From a virus: a stretch of 64,000 nt of DNA. The position numbers and the translations under genes are program-made. Of the stretch, positions 39,215 to 49,176 are shown in pieces. How positions within the stretch are numbered: position 1 is the first letter of the stretch; each line of letters begins with the position of its first letter. The notes beneath the pieces were generated by a model, which saw only the letters and a list, made by a program, of their open reading frames with translations, ran no database searches and had not been told where the DNA came from. The DNA lies in the IMG/VR virus record IMGVR_UViG_3300048583_000366, positions 1 to 64,000 of that record, one strand, 5' to 3'.

Positions 39215-41518
39215 TTAGTGACCTTCCTTCAGGTTTTTAGATATAGCAGGAGGTGCCACCAAAGGTAAGGAAAGTTTTGTTGTATTTTCCATTTTGTCTC
39301 TCACTATTTTAGAAAATTCCTCTGCTTGACTTTCTTCAATTTCCACAACTAACTGGTCATGTATCTGAGCCACAACCAATCCATCAATCCCATGTTCCTT
39401 TAAAGCTCTATTTATTTCTATTGCAGCCCTATTGACTATGGAGGCAGCTAAGCTCTGTATTTGGAAGTTCATTGAGTTATTAACCCCATTCTTATAATCC
39501 CTAACCATGTTTATAACCAAATCTTCTTCTAATTGAGACATTAACCATGATTGAAAAGTCCTATCTAACAATTTGTCTCCAAACTTTTCATAAAGATATG
39601 ATACTTTAGGTAAATGCCTAATTCTTCCCACCTGATTTTTTATATAACCGTTTCTTTTCACAAATTTTTTTGACTCCTCCATCCAATTCCTTAGATTTGG
39701 AAAACTGTCTAAATACCCATCTATCAATACCTGAGCAGCTTTAGTGGAGACATCTATGGACTTTCCAAGAGCATAGGCCTCCATACCATAAGGAATTCCT
39801 AATGAATATGATTTAGCTTTTGTCCGGACCTGTGGTGCAGCATTTCTTAAGTAATTAGGATCTTTTTTATTGGGAGAGTATTGACTTAGTCCCTCTGTCC
39901 TTATCGCAATAGTAGAGTAGAAGTCCCAATTATTTCTGAAGATGTCTTTTAATCCTTCATCTCCTGATACGTGAGCAAAAACCCTAGGCTCTAGAGATTC
40001 ATAGTCACAGTCTATAAACACCTTCCCGGGCTTAGAGATAAAAAAGGCCCGTATTAAATTATTATACTTTATTATGATTTCCTCATCCTCTCCCTCATCT
40101 ATAGGCCTGGGTAACTGTTGAGCATCAGATCCATATCTTCCAGAAACTGTACCATGTTGTTTATAATAAAAATAATATAGACCATCTTCTTGATTGTCTA
40201 AAAATCTATCCATATAGGTAGATTTTATTTTCAGAAGCTTGTTGTATATTCTTAACAACTTAGCCCACCTATTATTTTTGGCTATGCTCTGTATGAACTC
40301 CTCATCAAATTTACTTTTCCCGGCATCAGTTTGAGCTAGTGGCTTAAACTTTAATGCCTTAAAAGCAATCTCTCCCATGTGGGTTTTAGACTGTATGTTG
40401 AAATATTCACCATCCTGGCTTTTTTTCCAAAGTAGAACACTAATTTTAGTTAGGTGTTCATCCTCTATTCCAAAAGGAAGTCCAGTAGTTAGATAATTTT
40501 TTATGGGACTATCAGGTAGTTTTGATACATTTGAAGCATTTATCAGGAACTTTCCTGTTTTTTCTGAAACAGGTAGAGATACTTTATTATACTCTAATAA
40601 CATTTGAGCAAAATTACCTTTATGGCTAGAAGGAAATTCTTTTATTGCTCTACTAACTACCCATTCCCTGACTTCTGGGATCTTTATTAACTCTTCAACT
40701 ACTTCTTTTTTATAAAAAGACAGCTCTTTAGTTATCTCTTCTCTGGAGCTTTGAATGAGTTCCATATTCAACTCCATGCCATTTGATTCCATTGGGATGG
40801 TTACTTCCCTGTATAAAGGCATAACTTCTTCCTCATAGAATAACTTAGTTAACCCTTCCTCTTCTAATATAGGCTCGTAATGATTAAATATTCTTAGCGT
40901 TAAGTCGGTATCAGCACAGGCATAATCTGATAAGATCTTCATATCTGCTTTCCATATCTCATAATTATCTTTTGTGGTAGAGCCCCCATTAGCTTTTATA
41001 GATGCTTTTAGAGCTAACTGTTCTTCATTAGCCTCTTTTTCTATATCCAGGCCCAGCTGTTCTTGTATAGATATGGCTATCTCTTTTAATGCAAATATAG
41101 AAGCAGTTCCATTACCAGCGCCTTCCTCACAAACAGTGTGAACAAGGAGCATAGTATCTGCATATATGCTATCTACTAGATCAATACCGTAGTTGGATTT
41201 TACTATCCTAACATCAAAAGAAAGATTATGACCAATCAGTTTCTTTTTGGATAGTAAGTTTATGGTTTTCTTAGCTAGATCATGACACAGTATCCCATCT
41301 ATATATGAATCTCTCAGCTCACCATCATATACCATAGTGGGCATATAGTACCCCTTACCAACTTCACCTGTAACAGATATGCCTATTACCTTACCCTTCC
41401 TGGTATTCAGACTAGTAGTTTCTGTATCAAAAGAAACTATAGAGTGTTCCTTTATATGCTGTATCATCTCTATAAGAGTGTCTTCGGAGTCTACCGTAAC
41501 ATATTTTTTTTCCTGCAT
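39215..41518 (-). CDS. polA: DNA polymerase family A (Pol I-like) with 3'-5' exonuclease
   Basis: The 767-residue protein has a 3'-5' exonuclease domain: VSFDTETTSLN near 30, LIGHNLSFDVRIV near 95, YACADTDLTLRI near 212. The polymerase domain has motif A DCDYESLEPRVFAH near 518, motif B RTKAKSYSLGIPYG near 585 and motif C AQIHDQLVVE near 715. There is no 5'-3' exonuclease domain; that function is the separate gene at 45536-46576. It is probably the replicative polymerase. Confidence 0.95.
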   Translation of the reverse strand: MQEKKYVTVDSEDTLIEMIQHIKEHSIVSFDTETTSLNTRKGKVIGISVTGEVGKGYYMPTMVYDGELRDSYIDGILCHDLAKKTINLLSKKKLIGHNLSFDVRIVKSNYGIDLVDSIYADTMLLVHTVCEEGAGNGTASIFALKEIAISIQEQLGLDIEKEANEEQLALKASIKANGGSTTKDNYEIWKADMKILSDYACADTDLTLRIFNHYEPILEEEGLTKLFYEEEVMPLYREVTIPMESNGMELNMELIQSSREEITKELSFYKKEVVEELIKIPEVREWVVSRAIKEFPSSHKGNFAQMLLEYNKVSLPVSEKTGKFLINASNVSKLPDSPIKNYLTTGLPFGIEDEHLTKISVLLWKKSQDGEYFNIQSKTHMGEIAFKALKFKPLAQTDAGKSKFDEEFIQSIAKNNRWAKLLRIYNKLLKIKSTYMDRFLDNQEDGLYYFYYKQHGTVSGRYGSDAQQLPRPIDEGEDEEIIIKYNNLIRAFFISKPGKVFIDCDYESLEPRVFAHVSGDEGLKDIFRNNWDFYSTIAIRTEGLSQYSPNKKDPNYLRNAAPQVRTKAKSYSLGIPYGMEAYALGKSIDVSTKAAQVLIDGYLDSFPNLRNWMEESKKFVKRNGYIKNQVGRIRHLPKVSYLYEKFGDKLLDRTFQSWLMSQLEEDLVINMVRDYKNGVNNSMNFQIQSLAASIVNRAAIEINRALKEHGIDGLVVAQIHDQLVVEIEESQAEEFSKIVRDKMENTTKLSLPLVAPPAISKNLKEGH

Positions 41519-41527
41519 ATCATAAGA

Positions 41528-41854
41528 TTACCTATTATCCCCTGAGCCTTGTAATACATTCCTGTCAGATCTGGATTTCAGCTTCTCATAATTCATAACA
41601 GCAACATCTTCCAGGCTTATATCTAAGTCGCTAGACACTGCTGCTAAGTACCATAACACATCTCCTAGTTCTTTAGTCAATTCAGCCTTAGTTAAAGGAT
41701 TGGATAAGTCAGTATTATCTCTTATAGACTTTTTAACTTTTTCCAAAACCTCACCAACTTCTCCAGCTAATCCCAGGCATGGGTAATAAACCTTTGCTCT
41801 TTCCGGATATATGGCAGTTGTCTTAGCTAACTCTTGATAAGTTTTAAATTCCAT
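41528..41854 (-). CDS. MazG-like nucleotide pyrophosphohydrolase
   Basis: The 108-residue protein has GEVGEVLEKVKK near residue 31 and ELGDVLWYLAAVSSDL near 64, the paired E-x-x-E and E-x-x-D metal sites of the MazG superfamily. It hydrolyses NTPs or dNTPs to monophosphates. Phage MazG enzymes have been linked to nucleotide-pool control and to ppGpp. It sits between polymerase and RNR genes. Confidence 0.85.
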   Translation of the reverse strand: MEFKTYQELAKTTAIYPERAKVYYPCLGLAGEVGEVLEKVKKSIRDNTDLSNPLTKAELTKELGDVLWYLAAVSSDLDISLEDVAVMNYEKLKSRSDRNVLQGSGDNR

Positions 41855-41876
41855 AACAATTTTATTAATTTAATAT

Positions 41877-42092
41877 TTAAGGTAAAGGTGTATTTTCACT
41901 ATCAGAAACTTTCTTTAAAATCTGCTTCTCTATTTCATCAAATTGCTTTGTTAAAAAATCCATTGTGGCAGTGGATATTAGAATAAATTTCACCATCTCA
42001 ATGTTCATAGATTTTTGAATATCCAACTGATGATACAAATAAGCTACTGCTATCACTAAGCATATCAATATTCCTCCGGTAATTACAGTCAT
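41877..42092 (-). CDS. Small membrane protein (71 aa)
   Basis: A 71-residue protein with one N-terminal transmembrane helix (about 4-21) and a helical cytoplasmic tail. A TATCTTTG element lies 25 bases upstream. Function is unknown. Confidence 0.55.
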   Translation of the reverse strand: MTVITGGILICLVIAVAYLYHQLDIQKSMNIEMVKFILISTATMDFLTKQFDEIEKQILKKVSDSENTPLP

Positions 42093-42117
42093 GGTATATG
42101 TTTTAAGGTCAAGAAAG

Positions 42118-42125
42118 CAAAGATA
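42118..42125 (-). promoter_or_regulatory. Bacteroidota-type -7 element TATCTTTG
   Basis: The minus strand reads TAGTATCTTTGCTTTC, matching TAnnTTTG, 25 bases before the small membrane gene. It lies in the short gap after the RNR gene. The -33 element is not clear. Confidence 0.4.
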
Positions 42126-42131
42126 CTAAAA

Positions 42132-44054
42132 TTATTTAATTGGGCAAGCTCCTGTGCTACATTCAAGTAAATCAAAATCCTCTTCTTTTATTTCAATAGA
42201 CGTTATAGGTTTGACTTTTTCTTTCATTTCCATATATTGCTCTTTAGTTATTGTTTCATATGGAGCTTGAACAAACCCGTGACCGCGATATAATAAAAAG
42301 GATACTGTCTTTATTTCATTTTTAAAATGCTCTTTAAGGTAGTCCTTGATATCATCGAGATCCTCTTTTTTATAATAAACAGTACAACTGACAGAATTAT
42401 CAGACCATTCAGATTGCAACTTTCTTACCATATCTAATTGAGATCTCCAACCAAAATCTGCAGCCACCGGAGTTGCCTCTGGAACCTTGCAAGGAAAAGA
42501 AACAACCATAGTAGACCTATCTTCACTTCCATCAAAATTTCTTTGGTATTCTATTGGGTATCCATGTTTTCTACATACTTCTACTAATGAAGATTGAGTG
42601 GATATTCTAATCCTTCTAATGTAATATGGGCCAGCAGGGTTTGGATGTACTCCAGGAGTGACTCCTGCTAATAAGCTTAATGTCCCACTAGGTTTAATAG
42701 TTGTTAACTTAATACTAGGGGGGAATCCCTTTTCAGCAGAGTATTTTTTATCATAAGATCTTAGCCAAACATAAGCATTCTTTAACCACTCTACTTGCTC
42801 TTTAGATGCTTGTAGAATTCCTGTCATACCAATGCCCATTCTCATATTTCTGTGAACAATGCTCTCTGTTTCCTTTAAGTGGCAATGCAGACTCAATGAA
42901 TGCTTACTCATTCTATATGCGAAAGTTATAGCCTCTAGTAACTCTTCGTAGCTTTCAATATTAGGCAAGTATACCTCCGATAGACAACAAGTTTCAAAAT
43001 TAGCCAAAGATTGTTCCGCACAAGGATTAAACCCTTCAACATCAGGGTCAGGATATTGAGTTTCTCCTGTTCTTCCTACTGTTTTTGCTAATTCTAAATT
43101 TATAAGTCCATAAGGCTCTCCTTGATTGTAAGTCTCCCAAAATTCATTAGTCAAATCATCAAAATTATCTGGAGCTATTACTGAGTTATTGCTCATGGAT
43201 CTCCAATTAGGGATAGTTCCTAAATCCCATCTCTTAGCCTTTAAAAATTCTAAATCGTCATAATCACCTAAAGCTATTTGAGCTGATCTCCTTACATTAC
43301 CAGCAACCACTACAGATCCTATGATGTTCATAATATCTAGGCAATCTATAGGCCTTAGTTTTTTATTAGATCTGCTATTTAGTATTTTACTGATTTCATT
43401 AATACCCCAGCATAAATCTTCCGGCCCAGAGGCAGTGCCTCCAAAACCTTTAATAAGTGCTCCTTTAGATCTTATACATATTGTGGAGTAAGAGAACCCT
43501 TCCCCACTATAAAAATGTGATTTCAGTACTTTTCCTAATAATTTAACCCACCCGTCCCTGGAATCAGGAACTATATAATCTGCATCTTTAGTATCCTTCC
43601 TTTCTATTTTTATTTTGCCTTTTAGTTTTGGCAATTGATATACATTGTGTTTTTGTATGTTATACCCAACCCCACTACCAAGCATTAACATTTCGAATGT
43701 CCAAGTAAAAGGCTTAATAGGTTCATTTACAACTGTAAAAGCACAATTTTGTAAAGAAGGCAATCCAAGTTTATCTACTGTTTTAGTTCCCAATTGCCAC
43801 ATAAATCTACCTGCAACAGAAAATTTTAATTTCATCCTAAGCTCAAAGTACCTACGCTTCTCTTCCTCTGTGAAACCCACTTTAAGTTGTTTTTCCGAAG
43901 ACTCCAATTCCCTTTTTATCACCTGATAAAACTCCTCTGTCTCAGAATTTTGATCATCTTCTTTTAATCGTCTAGCATACGTCCTCTTAAATGTTATATA
44001 TCCTATCTCGCCCCATGGCACATCAATATAGTTGGTGAAATCAGTCATTTTCAT
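42132..44054 (-). CDS. Class II ribonucleotide reductase (adenosylcobalamin-dependent)
   Basis: The 640-residue protein matches the monomeric ribonucleoside-triphosphate reductase family: QNCAFTVVNEP near residue 100, SGVGYNIQ near 127, the NPCAEQSLANFETCCLSEVYLP active-site Cys-x-Glu near 337-358, and a C-terminal Cys pair (CSTGACPIK) for rereduction. It makes dNTPs using vitamin B12, with no small subunit required, and none was found. B12 would come from the host. Confidence 0.88.
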   Translation of the reverse strand: MKMTDFTNYIDVPWGEIGYITFKRTYARRLKEDDQNSETEEFYQVIKRELESSEKQLKVGFTEEEKRRYFELRMKLKFSVAGRFMWQLGTKTVDKLGLPSLQNCAFTVVNEPIKPFTWTFEMLMLGSGVGYNIQKHNVYQLPKLKGKIKIERKDTKDADYIVPDSRDGWVKLLGKVLKSHFYSGEGFSYSTICIRSKGALIKGFGGTASGPEDLCWGINEISKILNSRSNKKLRPIDCLDIMNIIGSVVVAGNVRRSAQIALGDYDDLEFLKAKRWDLGTIPNWRSMSNNSVIAPDNFDDLTNEFWETYNQGEPYGLINLELAKTVGRTGETQYPDPDVEGFNPCAEQSLANFETCCLSEVYLPNIESYEELLEAITFAYRMSKHSLSLHCHLKETESIVHRNMRMGIGMTGILQASKEQVEWLKNAYVWLRSYDKKYSAEKGFPPSIKLTTIKPSGTLSLLAGVTPGVHPNPAGPYYIRRIRISTQSSLVEVCRKHGYPIEYQRNFDGSEDRSTMVVSFPCKVPEATPVAADFGWRSQLDMVRKLQSEWSDNSVSCTVYYKKEDLDDIKDYLKEHFKNEIKTVSFLLYRGHGFVQAPYETITKEQYMEMKEKVKPITSIEIKEEDFDLLECSTGACPIK

Positions 44055-44176
44055 TTATATGTTTTTGAAGTTTTATGTTTAAAAATTAACGGAGGTAAGA
44101 ATAAATACTGTATATACTACTGAAAATATTCACCGTCTTCATTTATTTTTTTACTGTATATATGATACTTATCAAT
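44055..44176 (-). other. Non-coding spacer before the RNR gene
   Basis: No gene was seen in this 122-base AT-rich spacer, the longest within the replication block. It contains AGTATATACAGTATTTATTC on the minus strand, a near-match to the TATTTATA motif, and several TATATA runs. It is probably a promoter region for RNR. Confidence 0.4.
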
Positions 44177-45526
44177 TTACTTTTTTCTAAGAAACTTTCC
44201 TTTTAGTTTATCTAGCTCTTCACCGGAAAAATCACCATTTCCACCATCTGTATCAGCATCCTCATCATATAAATCTTCTGATATATCTATTCTACCCTTT
44301 TCCAGATCAATGGTAGCGTTGTATGTCATGCCATCGGGTCCTAACCTGGATTTCATTATATGGAATCTTCCCGTACCGTTTATCTTATCCTTCCTTTTCC
44401 TTGACAATGAGATGCTTAAATCAGCTATCATCATCTTATCATAGCTACCAGATACCTTATCTCCTTCGATAATGTCATCTTTGGCTCCAAGTCTGTTAAT
44501 TTGAGAAGGGCATATAAAAGGAATTTTTCTTTCGGTGGCTAATCCTTTGACATCAATGTATATGTCATCTAGCTCCTGTTTGAGGTCTTTACGGACAGCC
44601 CTGGCCCTTAAAAGATCAGGGTAATCTATTATGACTATGTCAGGAATAAAGCCGTTATCAGCCTCTATTTGCTTCAGGTGAGATTCTATAGTATCCAGTG
44701 AAGCCTTACGTGGGGAGTATTCTTTAATCAGTATCTCACCTGGAAGATCTTCTATAGCTTTGGCAACCTCTTTCCTATGATGTTTTAGCATCTTTATATC
44801 TATGCCAGTCAGGATAGAGTCTATTTTCTTACCTATATACCTTTCGGTAAGTTCTAAACTGTAATACAGTACCTTATACCCTTTCCTTGCTGCAAAAGCA
44901 GCTATATTACAAACTACTGTAGTCTTACCTATACCGGGAGGAGCAAAAAATAAGACCAGATTTCCATCCCCAGGCCCCCCTTCGGTTATGTCATTGAAGA
45001 CTTTCCATGGGAACGGTATTTTATGATCCTCTTCCTCCCTAAACCGGGACTCTATATCCTTTGCATATTCGTGCCCTTTATTTTTATCATTTCCTGCCTT
45101 AAGTGCCTGATCTATTATCTTCCTGATTCCTTCGTACTCTCCCTCTTTCAATAAATCCACAGAAGCTAAAAGGGCATCTCTCAGCCTTTGGTTTTTACAA
45201 AAATCAAAAAACTCCTCTTTTACATACTCTACTTCATCGTGTGTGGTGGTATATACCTGCTTTAATTCTTCTTTTACAGATAACCTCAACACCTCATTCT
45301 GCTCTTTACCCATTTCTATCTTGACAACTTCCATTGTCGGATAAGTATTATACTTTGTATAGTACTTAAGGATCATATTCAATATCCATTTATGAGAAGG
45401 AGCCTCAAAGTATTCCGGAGTGATTACATCATATATTTTCTGTAAAAATAGCTTATCATTAAGAAGAGAATAAATAACCTTAATCTGAAATTGATGTCCG
45501 TATTCATTTAATTTATTGGCTGTCAT
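44177..45526 (-). CDS. Replicative DNA helicase, DnaB-like
   Basis: The 449-residue protein has an N-terminal DnaB-type helical domain and a RecA-like core: Walker A FAPPGIGKTTVVCNIA near residue 197, YYSLELTERYIGKKIDS near 222, Walker B IVIIDYPDLLRA near 300 and the SQINRLGAKDD block near 343. It should be the hexameric replicative helicase. The C-terminal tail is acidic. It lies upstream of the RNR in the replication operon. Confidence 0.9.
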   Translation of the reverse strand: MTANKLNEYGHQFQIKVIYSLLNDKLFLQKIYDVITPEYFEAPSHKWILNMILKYYTKYNTYPTMEVVKIEMGKEQNEVLRLSVKEELKQVYTTTHDEVEYVKEEFFDFCKNQRLRDALLASVDLLKEGEYEGIRKIIDQALKAGNDKNKGHEYAKDIESRFREEEDHKIPFPWKVFNDITEGGPGDGNLVLFFAPPGIGKTTVVCNIAAFAARKGYKVLYYSLELTERYIGKKIDSILTGIDIKMLKHHRKEVAKAIEDLPGEILIKEYSPRKASLDTIESHLKQIEADNGFIPDIVIIDYPDLLRARAVRKDLKQELDDIYIDVKGLATERKIPFICPSQINRLGAKDDIIEGDKVSGSYDKMMIADLSISLSRKRKDKINGTGRFHIMKSRLGPDGMTYNATIDLEKGRIDISEDLYDEDADTDGGNGDFSGEELDKLKGKFLRKK

Positions 45527-45535
45527 GTATTTCTT

Positions 45536-46576
45536 CTATTGATAGTTGTTAAGAGATGAGAATAAATTCAACCAAGTATCTAGGTTTCTAATAGCATCTC
45601 CCATTTTATCATGAGAGTACAGCTTCATAAAATCATATTTTTTAAATTGCTGTATCTTGGAGTGGTACTTAAATACAATTGAATTCTTATCCTCTTCTGA
45701 TATGTTCGGATTTTCTAGATCCATTATTTTATAAAAAACTTCCACCTCATTACTCACATTTAAAACCCTATCATAAAGGACAGATTTTTTATCTGCATTT
45801 CTGCAGACCTCATAAACATATTCTAAATTTTTTTTATCGCTTTCTTCTAAAAATTTAAATAGGCTTGGGGCTTTCTTGTCACCTAATCCATACACTCCAG
45901 GTATGTTATCAGAAGAGTCACCTACAAGGGCCTTGTATATTAAGAAGTTATTAGGATGAACTCCAAACTCTCTTAAAATATCATCCACATGGTATATTAT
46001 TTTTTTAGTAGGACTATATAGCTTAACCCTACTATTTACAAGTTGCATAAAATCATTGTCCGATGACATTATAAAAACCTCACTATCATCGTACTGCTCT
46101 TGAATTGTACTAGTTAAAAAACCTATTACATCATCAGCTTCCAATCTATCCATTGATATATTGAGAATTGGTAAATATAATAGGTAATCTACGAGTCTTA
46201 CTATTTGATTGTACTTTGAGTCATCTTCATCCCCTTTTGTCAAAAATGATTTCTTATTAACTATTCGACTATTATCCCTGTTGGCTTTATAGTCTGGGTA
46301 TAGATACTTTCTATTTTGGGACCCGGATTCGCCATCGAACACAACAACTACTCTAGTTGGATTTAGTAGCTTTATTGCATGACCTAAAGACGATAAAAAA
46401 CCGACTATACCACCTACTTCATGTCCTAAAAGATTCATCCTTCCAACACCTGCAAATCCTCTTAGAAATGTATTTAATCCATCTACTAATAGAACTCTGC
46501 TATTTAAGTGAAAGTTAGATGGTCTTTCATCTTTTTGAATCTTTGAAAATAAGTCTAATAGTCGGTCTTTATTCAT
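45536..46576 (-). CDS. 5'-3' exonuclease / flap endonuclease
   Basis: The 346-residue protein has the FEN/Pol I 5' nuclease signature: VLLVDGLNTFLRGF near 28, VVVFDGESGSQNRKYLYPDYKANRD near 77, LEADDVIGFL near 146, SSDNDFMQLV near 168 and the helix-3-turn-helix VGDSSDNIPGVYGLGDKKA near 215. It removes RNA primers or 5' flaps, as T4 RNase H does, and complements the polymerase that lacks this domain. Confidence 0.92.
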   Translation of the reverse strand: MNKDRLLDLFSKIQKDERPSNFHLNSRVLLVDGLNTFLRGFAGVGRMNLLGHEVGGIVGFLSSLGHAIKLLNPTRVVVVFDGESGSQNRKYLYPDYKANRDNSRIVNKKSFLTKGDEDDSKYNQIVRLVDYLLYLPILNISMDRLEADDVIGFLTSTIQEQYDDSEVFIMSSDNDFMQLVNSRVKLYSPTKKIIYHVDDILREFGVHPNNFLIYKALVGDSSDNIPGVYGLGDKKAPSLFKFLEESDKKNLEYVYEVCRNADKKSVLYDRVLNVSNEVEVFYKIMDLENPNISEEDKNSIVFKYHSKIQQFKKYDFMKLYSHDKMGDAIRNLDTWLNLFSSLNNYQ

Positions 46577-46581
46577 CTTAG

Positions 46582-47679
46582 TTATTCTTCGTCATCTAAA
46601 ATATAACCTTTCGGCATTATCTTAATCTCTTCTGCTATGTCCGGTTCTATTACTACCTCCACTTCTCCCTCTCCTAAGATAGATAACCATTCATGTCTGT
46701 GCTGTTTTTTGTACTTTTCTAATGCTGCCGGGGTATCTTCTATAAATCCATGGGCAGTCATTATGATACGTGTAGATGTAGTAGATTCAGTGATATGATT
46801 CTTGTCTACAGATATCTTTGTACGCTTAGCAAATACAACTGTTTTTTTATCCTTGGTAGCCTCTATTTTAGAGACACCTGCATTTGTTATATTTCCTAGG
46901 GTAACAACTAAAGAAGCATCCCAAAACATTGCATCACCAGCCTTATTTCTCATTTTAGGCTTTTCCATTGGATTGTTAATAGGATATTCCACTCTTATCT
47001 TGTTGACAACAACAAATGTGTTCGTGTATTTACTACTAGCTTTCCTGGACAGTGGAAACAACTGATTTATAAAATTTCCAAATTGAGTAGACATAGCAGC
47101 TGCATTCCACATGGCATTATTTTTACCACTGTCTACAGACTGCTGACACGGAATAGATCCTGCAGAGTCCCAGAAAAAAACTAACTCCACAGGAAGATTT
47201 CCCTTTTTCTGCTCCATCAACATATCAAGTATAAATGAAGCCACATCCTCTATAGTATTTAAAGATGATCTGTCAACATATATAAAATCTCCTGAGTACA
47301 ACACTTCTCCTGTCTCTGTATCTGGAGTCGCTAACGCATCCAGTCCCATTTGAATGGCATGTTCAAAAGACCATTTCATTTCGGTCATAATAAATACCGG
47401 GAGTAACCCTAATTTCTGAGCTGAAGCTGCTGCCTCAATCATAGCAGTAGTCTTTCCAGTATCACTATGCCCTCTTAAAATACTTATATGCCCTTTAGGG
47501 AGACCTGGTAAACTAATACCATTATTAAATGCGGTGGATAATGGTATCCACTCTTGTTTCTTAAACTTAATGCCCTCTGTAAGATTTTTTGATTTCTTAA
47601 AATTCTCTACACTAAAGGCACTAGAAGTCTTAGCAAGAGCGCCAGCTACAGCGCTCTTGATATTTTTTTTGTCATCCAT
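46582..47679 (-). CDS. uvsX: RecA/UvsX-like recombinase
   Basis: The 365-residue protein has Walker A ILRGHSDTGKTTAMIEAA near residue 68, a Walker B-like LVFFWDSAGSIP near 167, and RMRN/QFGNFINQL-type segments in the core expected for UvsX or RecA. Size (about 390 in T4) and context with ssDNA-binding protein and helicase fit strand exchange and recombination-dependent replication. The acidic C-terminus is typical. Confidence 0.85.
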   Translation of the reverse strand: MDDKKNIKSAVAGALAKTSSAFSVENFKKSKNLTEGIKFKKQEWIPLSTAFNNGISLPGLPKGHISILRGHSDTGKTTAMIEAAASAQKLGLLPVFIMTEMKWSFEHAIQMGLDALATPDTETGEVLYSGDFIYVDRSSLNTIEDVASFILDMLMEQKKGNLPVELVFFWDSAGSIPCQQSVDSGKNNAMWNAAAMSTQFGNFINQLFPLSRKASSKYTNTFVVVNKIRVEYPINNPMEKPKMRNKAGDAMFWDASLVVTLGNITNAGVSKIEATKDKKTVVFAKRTKISVDKNHITESTTSTRIIMTAHGFIEDTPAALEKYKKQHRHEWLSILGEGEVEVVIEPDIAEEIKIMPKGYILDDEE

Positions 47680-47689
47680 ATGTAGTTAT

Positions 47690-48637
47690 TTAAAATGACG
47701 GGTCATCTACAAATAGTTCATTGAACTTATCTGCATTACTTTTTTTCTTTGGGATTTCTTCATCAGCCTTTTCAATGATGTCATCATCATCGTCTTCTTC
47801 TGATGGAATAGTGACCTTAGTTTCTGCCTTAGGTTTAGGTTTAGGTTTTAAAGCCTTTGCTGGTGCAGGTTCTACAGGGGCTTCTTTTTTAACCTCTGCT
47901 TTTACTGCTGGCTCGTCTTCCTCTTCTTTTTCGTCCTCAGATTCTTCTTTAGGATCTAAGTAGTTTTTCAACATAGACTTTATCTCGTCATATGTATACT
48001 TCTTATATATCTCCAGGATATCTTTTTGATTTTCTAAAAATCCTCTAGCCTCTTCTGCATCTTCTGATAGAGGGGCCGTTTTTCTTTTTGGAGTTATATT
48101 TACTGCTATGTAGTTAACAGTTTTCTTACCTATCTGAACTGAATCATTATATCCTTCAACTGTTAGATCAGTTCCACTGGAAATGTCACTAACATCTCCA
48201 TAATCATCATCAGCCATGATGGTTAAAAGCTTTTCGTAAGTGGTTTTATTAAATTCCCAAATACGTGTTCCTGCTTCTTCTTCGTCTCTTACGACTACCT
48301 GTGCAAAATACTTTGTACGAGGCCTGATTTTTTTGGCTAACTCTTTACTGTCTTCTGTGTTTTCATTGTACAGTTCTTTCACTAGCTGCATAACTGGATC
48401 TTTTTCTCCAAATGCCTCTAAGCAATAAACACTTTTTTTAAACACATTGTACTGATGGAAGGGGACTTCTACGAAGGGGTAATCTTTGTTTGACTTACGG
48501 GGGACAACTCTTACAACCTGCTTACCGAGTTTTGGTTTCCAAAAGAGCGCTGCGTAGTCTATTTTTTCCCCGTTTCCACCGCCTTTTGATTGAAGTTTTG
48601 CAAGTCTTTCTTTGATAAGATCCATGTTTGATGCCAT
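47690..48637 (-). CDS. Single-stranded DNA-binding protein (gp32-like)
   Basis: The 315-residue protein has an N-terminal OB-fold-like core (FWKPKLGKQVVRVVPRKSNKDYPFVEVPFHQY, then KYFAQVVVRDEE) and a long Lys/Pro/Glu-rich tail ending in FNELFVDDPSF, the acidic tip by which ssDNA-binding proteins recruit partners. T4 gp32 has a zinc finger; no Cys/His cluster is seen here. It lies next to the UvsX gene. Long polyacidic stretches occur near residue 285. Confidence 0.85.
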   Translation of the reverse strand: MASNMDLIKERLAKLQSKGGGNGEKIDYAALFWKPKLGKQVVRVVPRKSNKDYPFVEVPFHQYNVFKKSVYCLEAFGEKDPVMQLVKELYNENTEDSKELAKKIRPRTKYFAQVVVRDEEEAGTRIWEFNKTTYEKLLTIMADDDYGDVSDISSGTDLTVEGYNDSVQIGKKTVNYIAVNITPKRKTAPLSEDAEEARGFLENQKDILEIYKKYTYDEIKSMLKNYLDPKEESEDEKEEEDEPAVKAEVKKEAPVEPAPAKALKPKPKPKAETKVTIPSEEDDDDDIIEKADEEIPKKKSNADKFNELFVDDPSF

Positions 48638-48690
48638 GCTGTTTTGTTTTTAGTTTTTAGCAAAATTATAATTAGCAAATTTAACAACTA

Positions 48691-48720
48691 TTAGGATATT
48701 AACAAAAAATAATATCCTAA
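48691..48720 (-). repeat. Perfect 11-bp inverted repeat
   Basis: TTAGGATATTA and its complement TAATATCCTAA are separated by 8 bases and overlap the stop of the 143-aa gene. It would form a stable RNA hairpin on either strand. On the minus strand the T-run lies in the loop rather than after the stem, so a terminator role is uncertain. Confidence 0.5.
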
Positions 48721-49148
48721 TTAGTGTTTATTATTTTATGCACTTTAGTATTTAAATGGGTGAACTTCCCTGCTCTGGTTAATAGCATACTATTTCTATA
48801 GTCTCCCCAATTAACCTTATAGTTTTTATCCAGGATTCCCCCATTTAAATCAGCTATCAATAAGTTCAGAGAGTTTATAGTATACAAGGTATCTGTTTCT
48901 TTCCTCCTATGCATTAAAATAGTCCCTGGGAGAACTCTTGATTTTTCAGTATTTTCTATATCTATGTTATACGTGCAGACAAACTCCAGGCTGTCGGATA
49001 CCTCCAATACAAATATTTTAGAATACAGTACCGTATAGGTACTATTTATCCTAAAAAGAGTTTCCTCTATACCGTCTTTTTGAGTAAAAGTGCAGAATAG
49101 TTTATTCAACGTATCTTCTATTGTAACTTCATAATCTTCGTATAACAT
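48717..49148 (-). CDS. Hypothetical protein (143 aa)
   Basis: The 143-residue protein is predicted beta-rich with many Tyr and Thr. It lies at the boundary between the replication and tail blocks, with a TATTTATA motif one base before the ATG, so it should be late-expressed. A minor structural role is plausible, but no family is recognised. Confidence 0.6.
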   Translation of the reverse strand: MLYEDYEVTIEDTLNKLFCTFTQKDGIEETLFRINSTYTVLYSKIFVLEVSDSLEFVCTYNIDIENTEKSRVLPGTILMHRRKETDTLYTINSLNLLIADLNGGILDKNYKVNWGDYRNSMLLTRAGKFTHLNTKVHKIINTN

Positions 49149-49149
49149 A

Positions 49150-49157
49150 TATAAATA
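49150..49157 (-). promoter_or_regulatory. Candidate late promoter motif TATTTATA
   Basis: The minus strand reads ATGATATTTATATATG, with the octamer separated from the ATG by one base. Either the real start is further downstream or the message is leaderless. Confidence 0.4.
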
Positions 49158-49176
49158 TCATTAAAATAGGTAAAAA

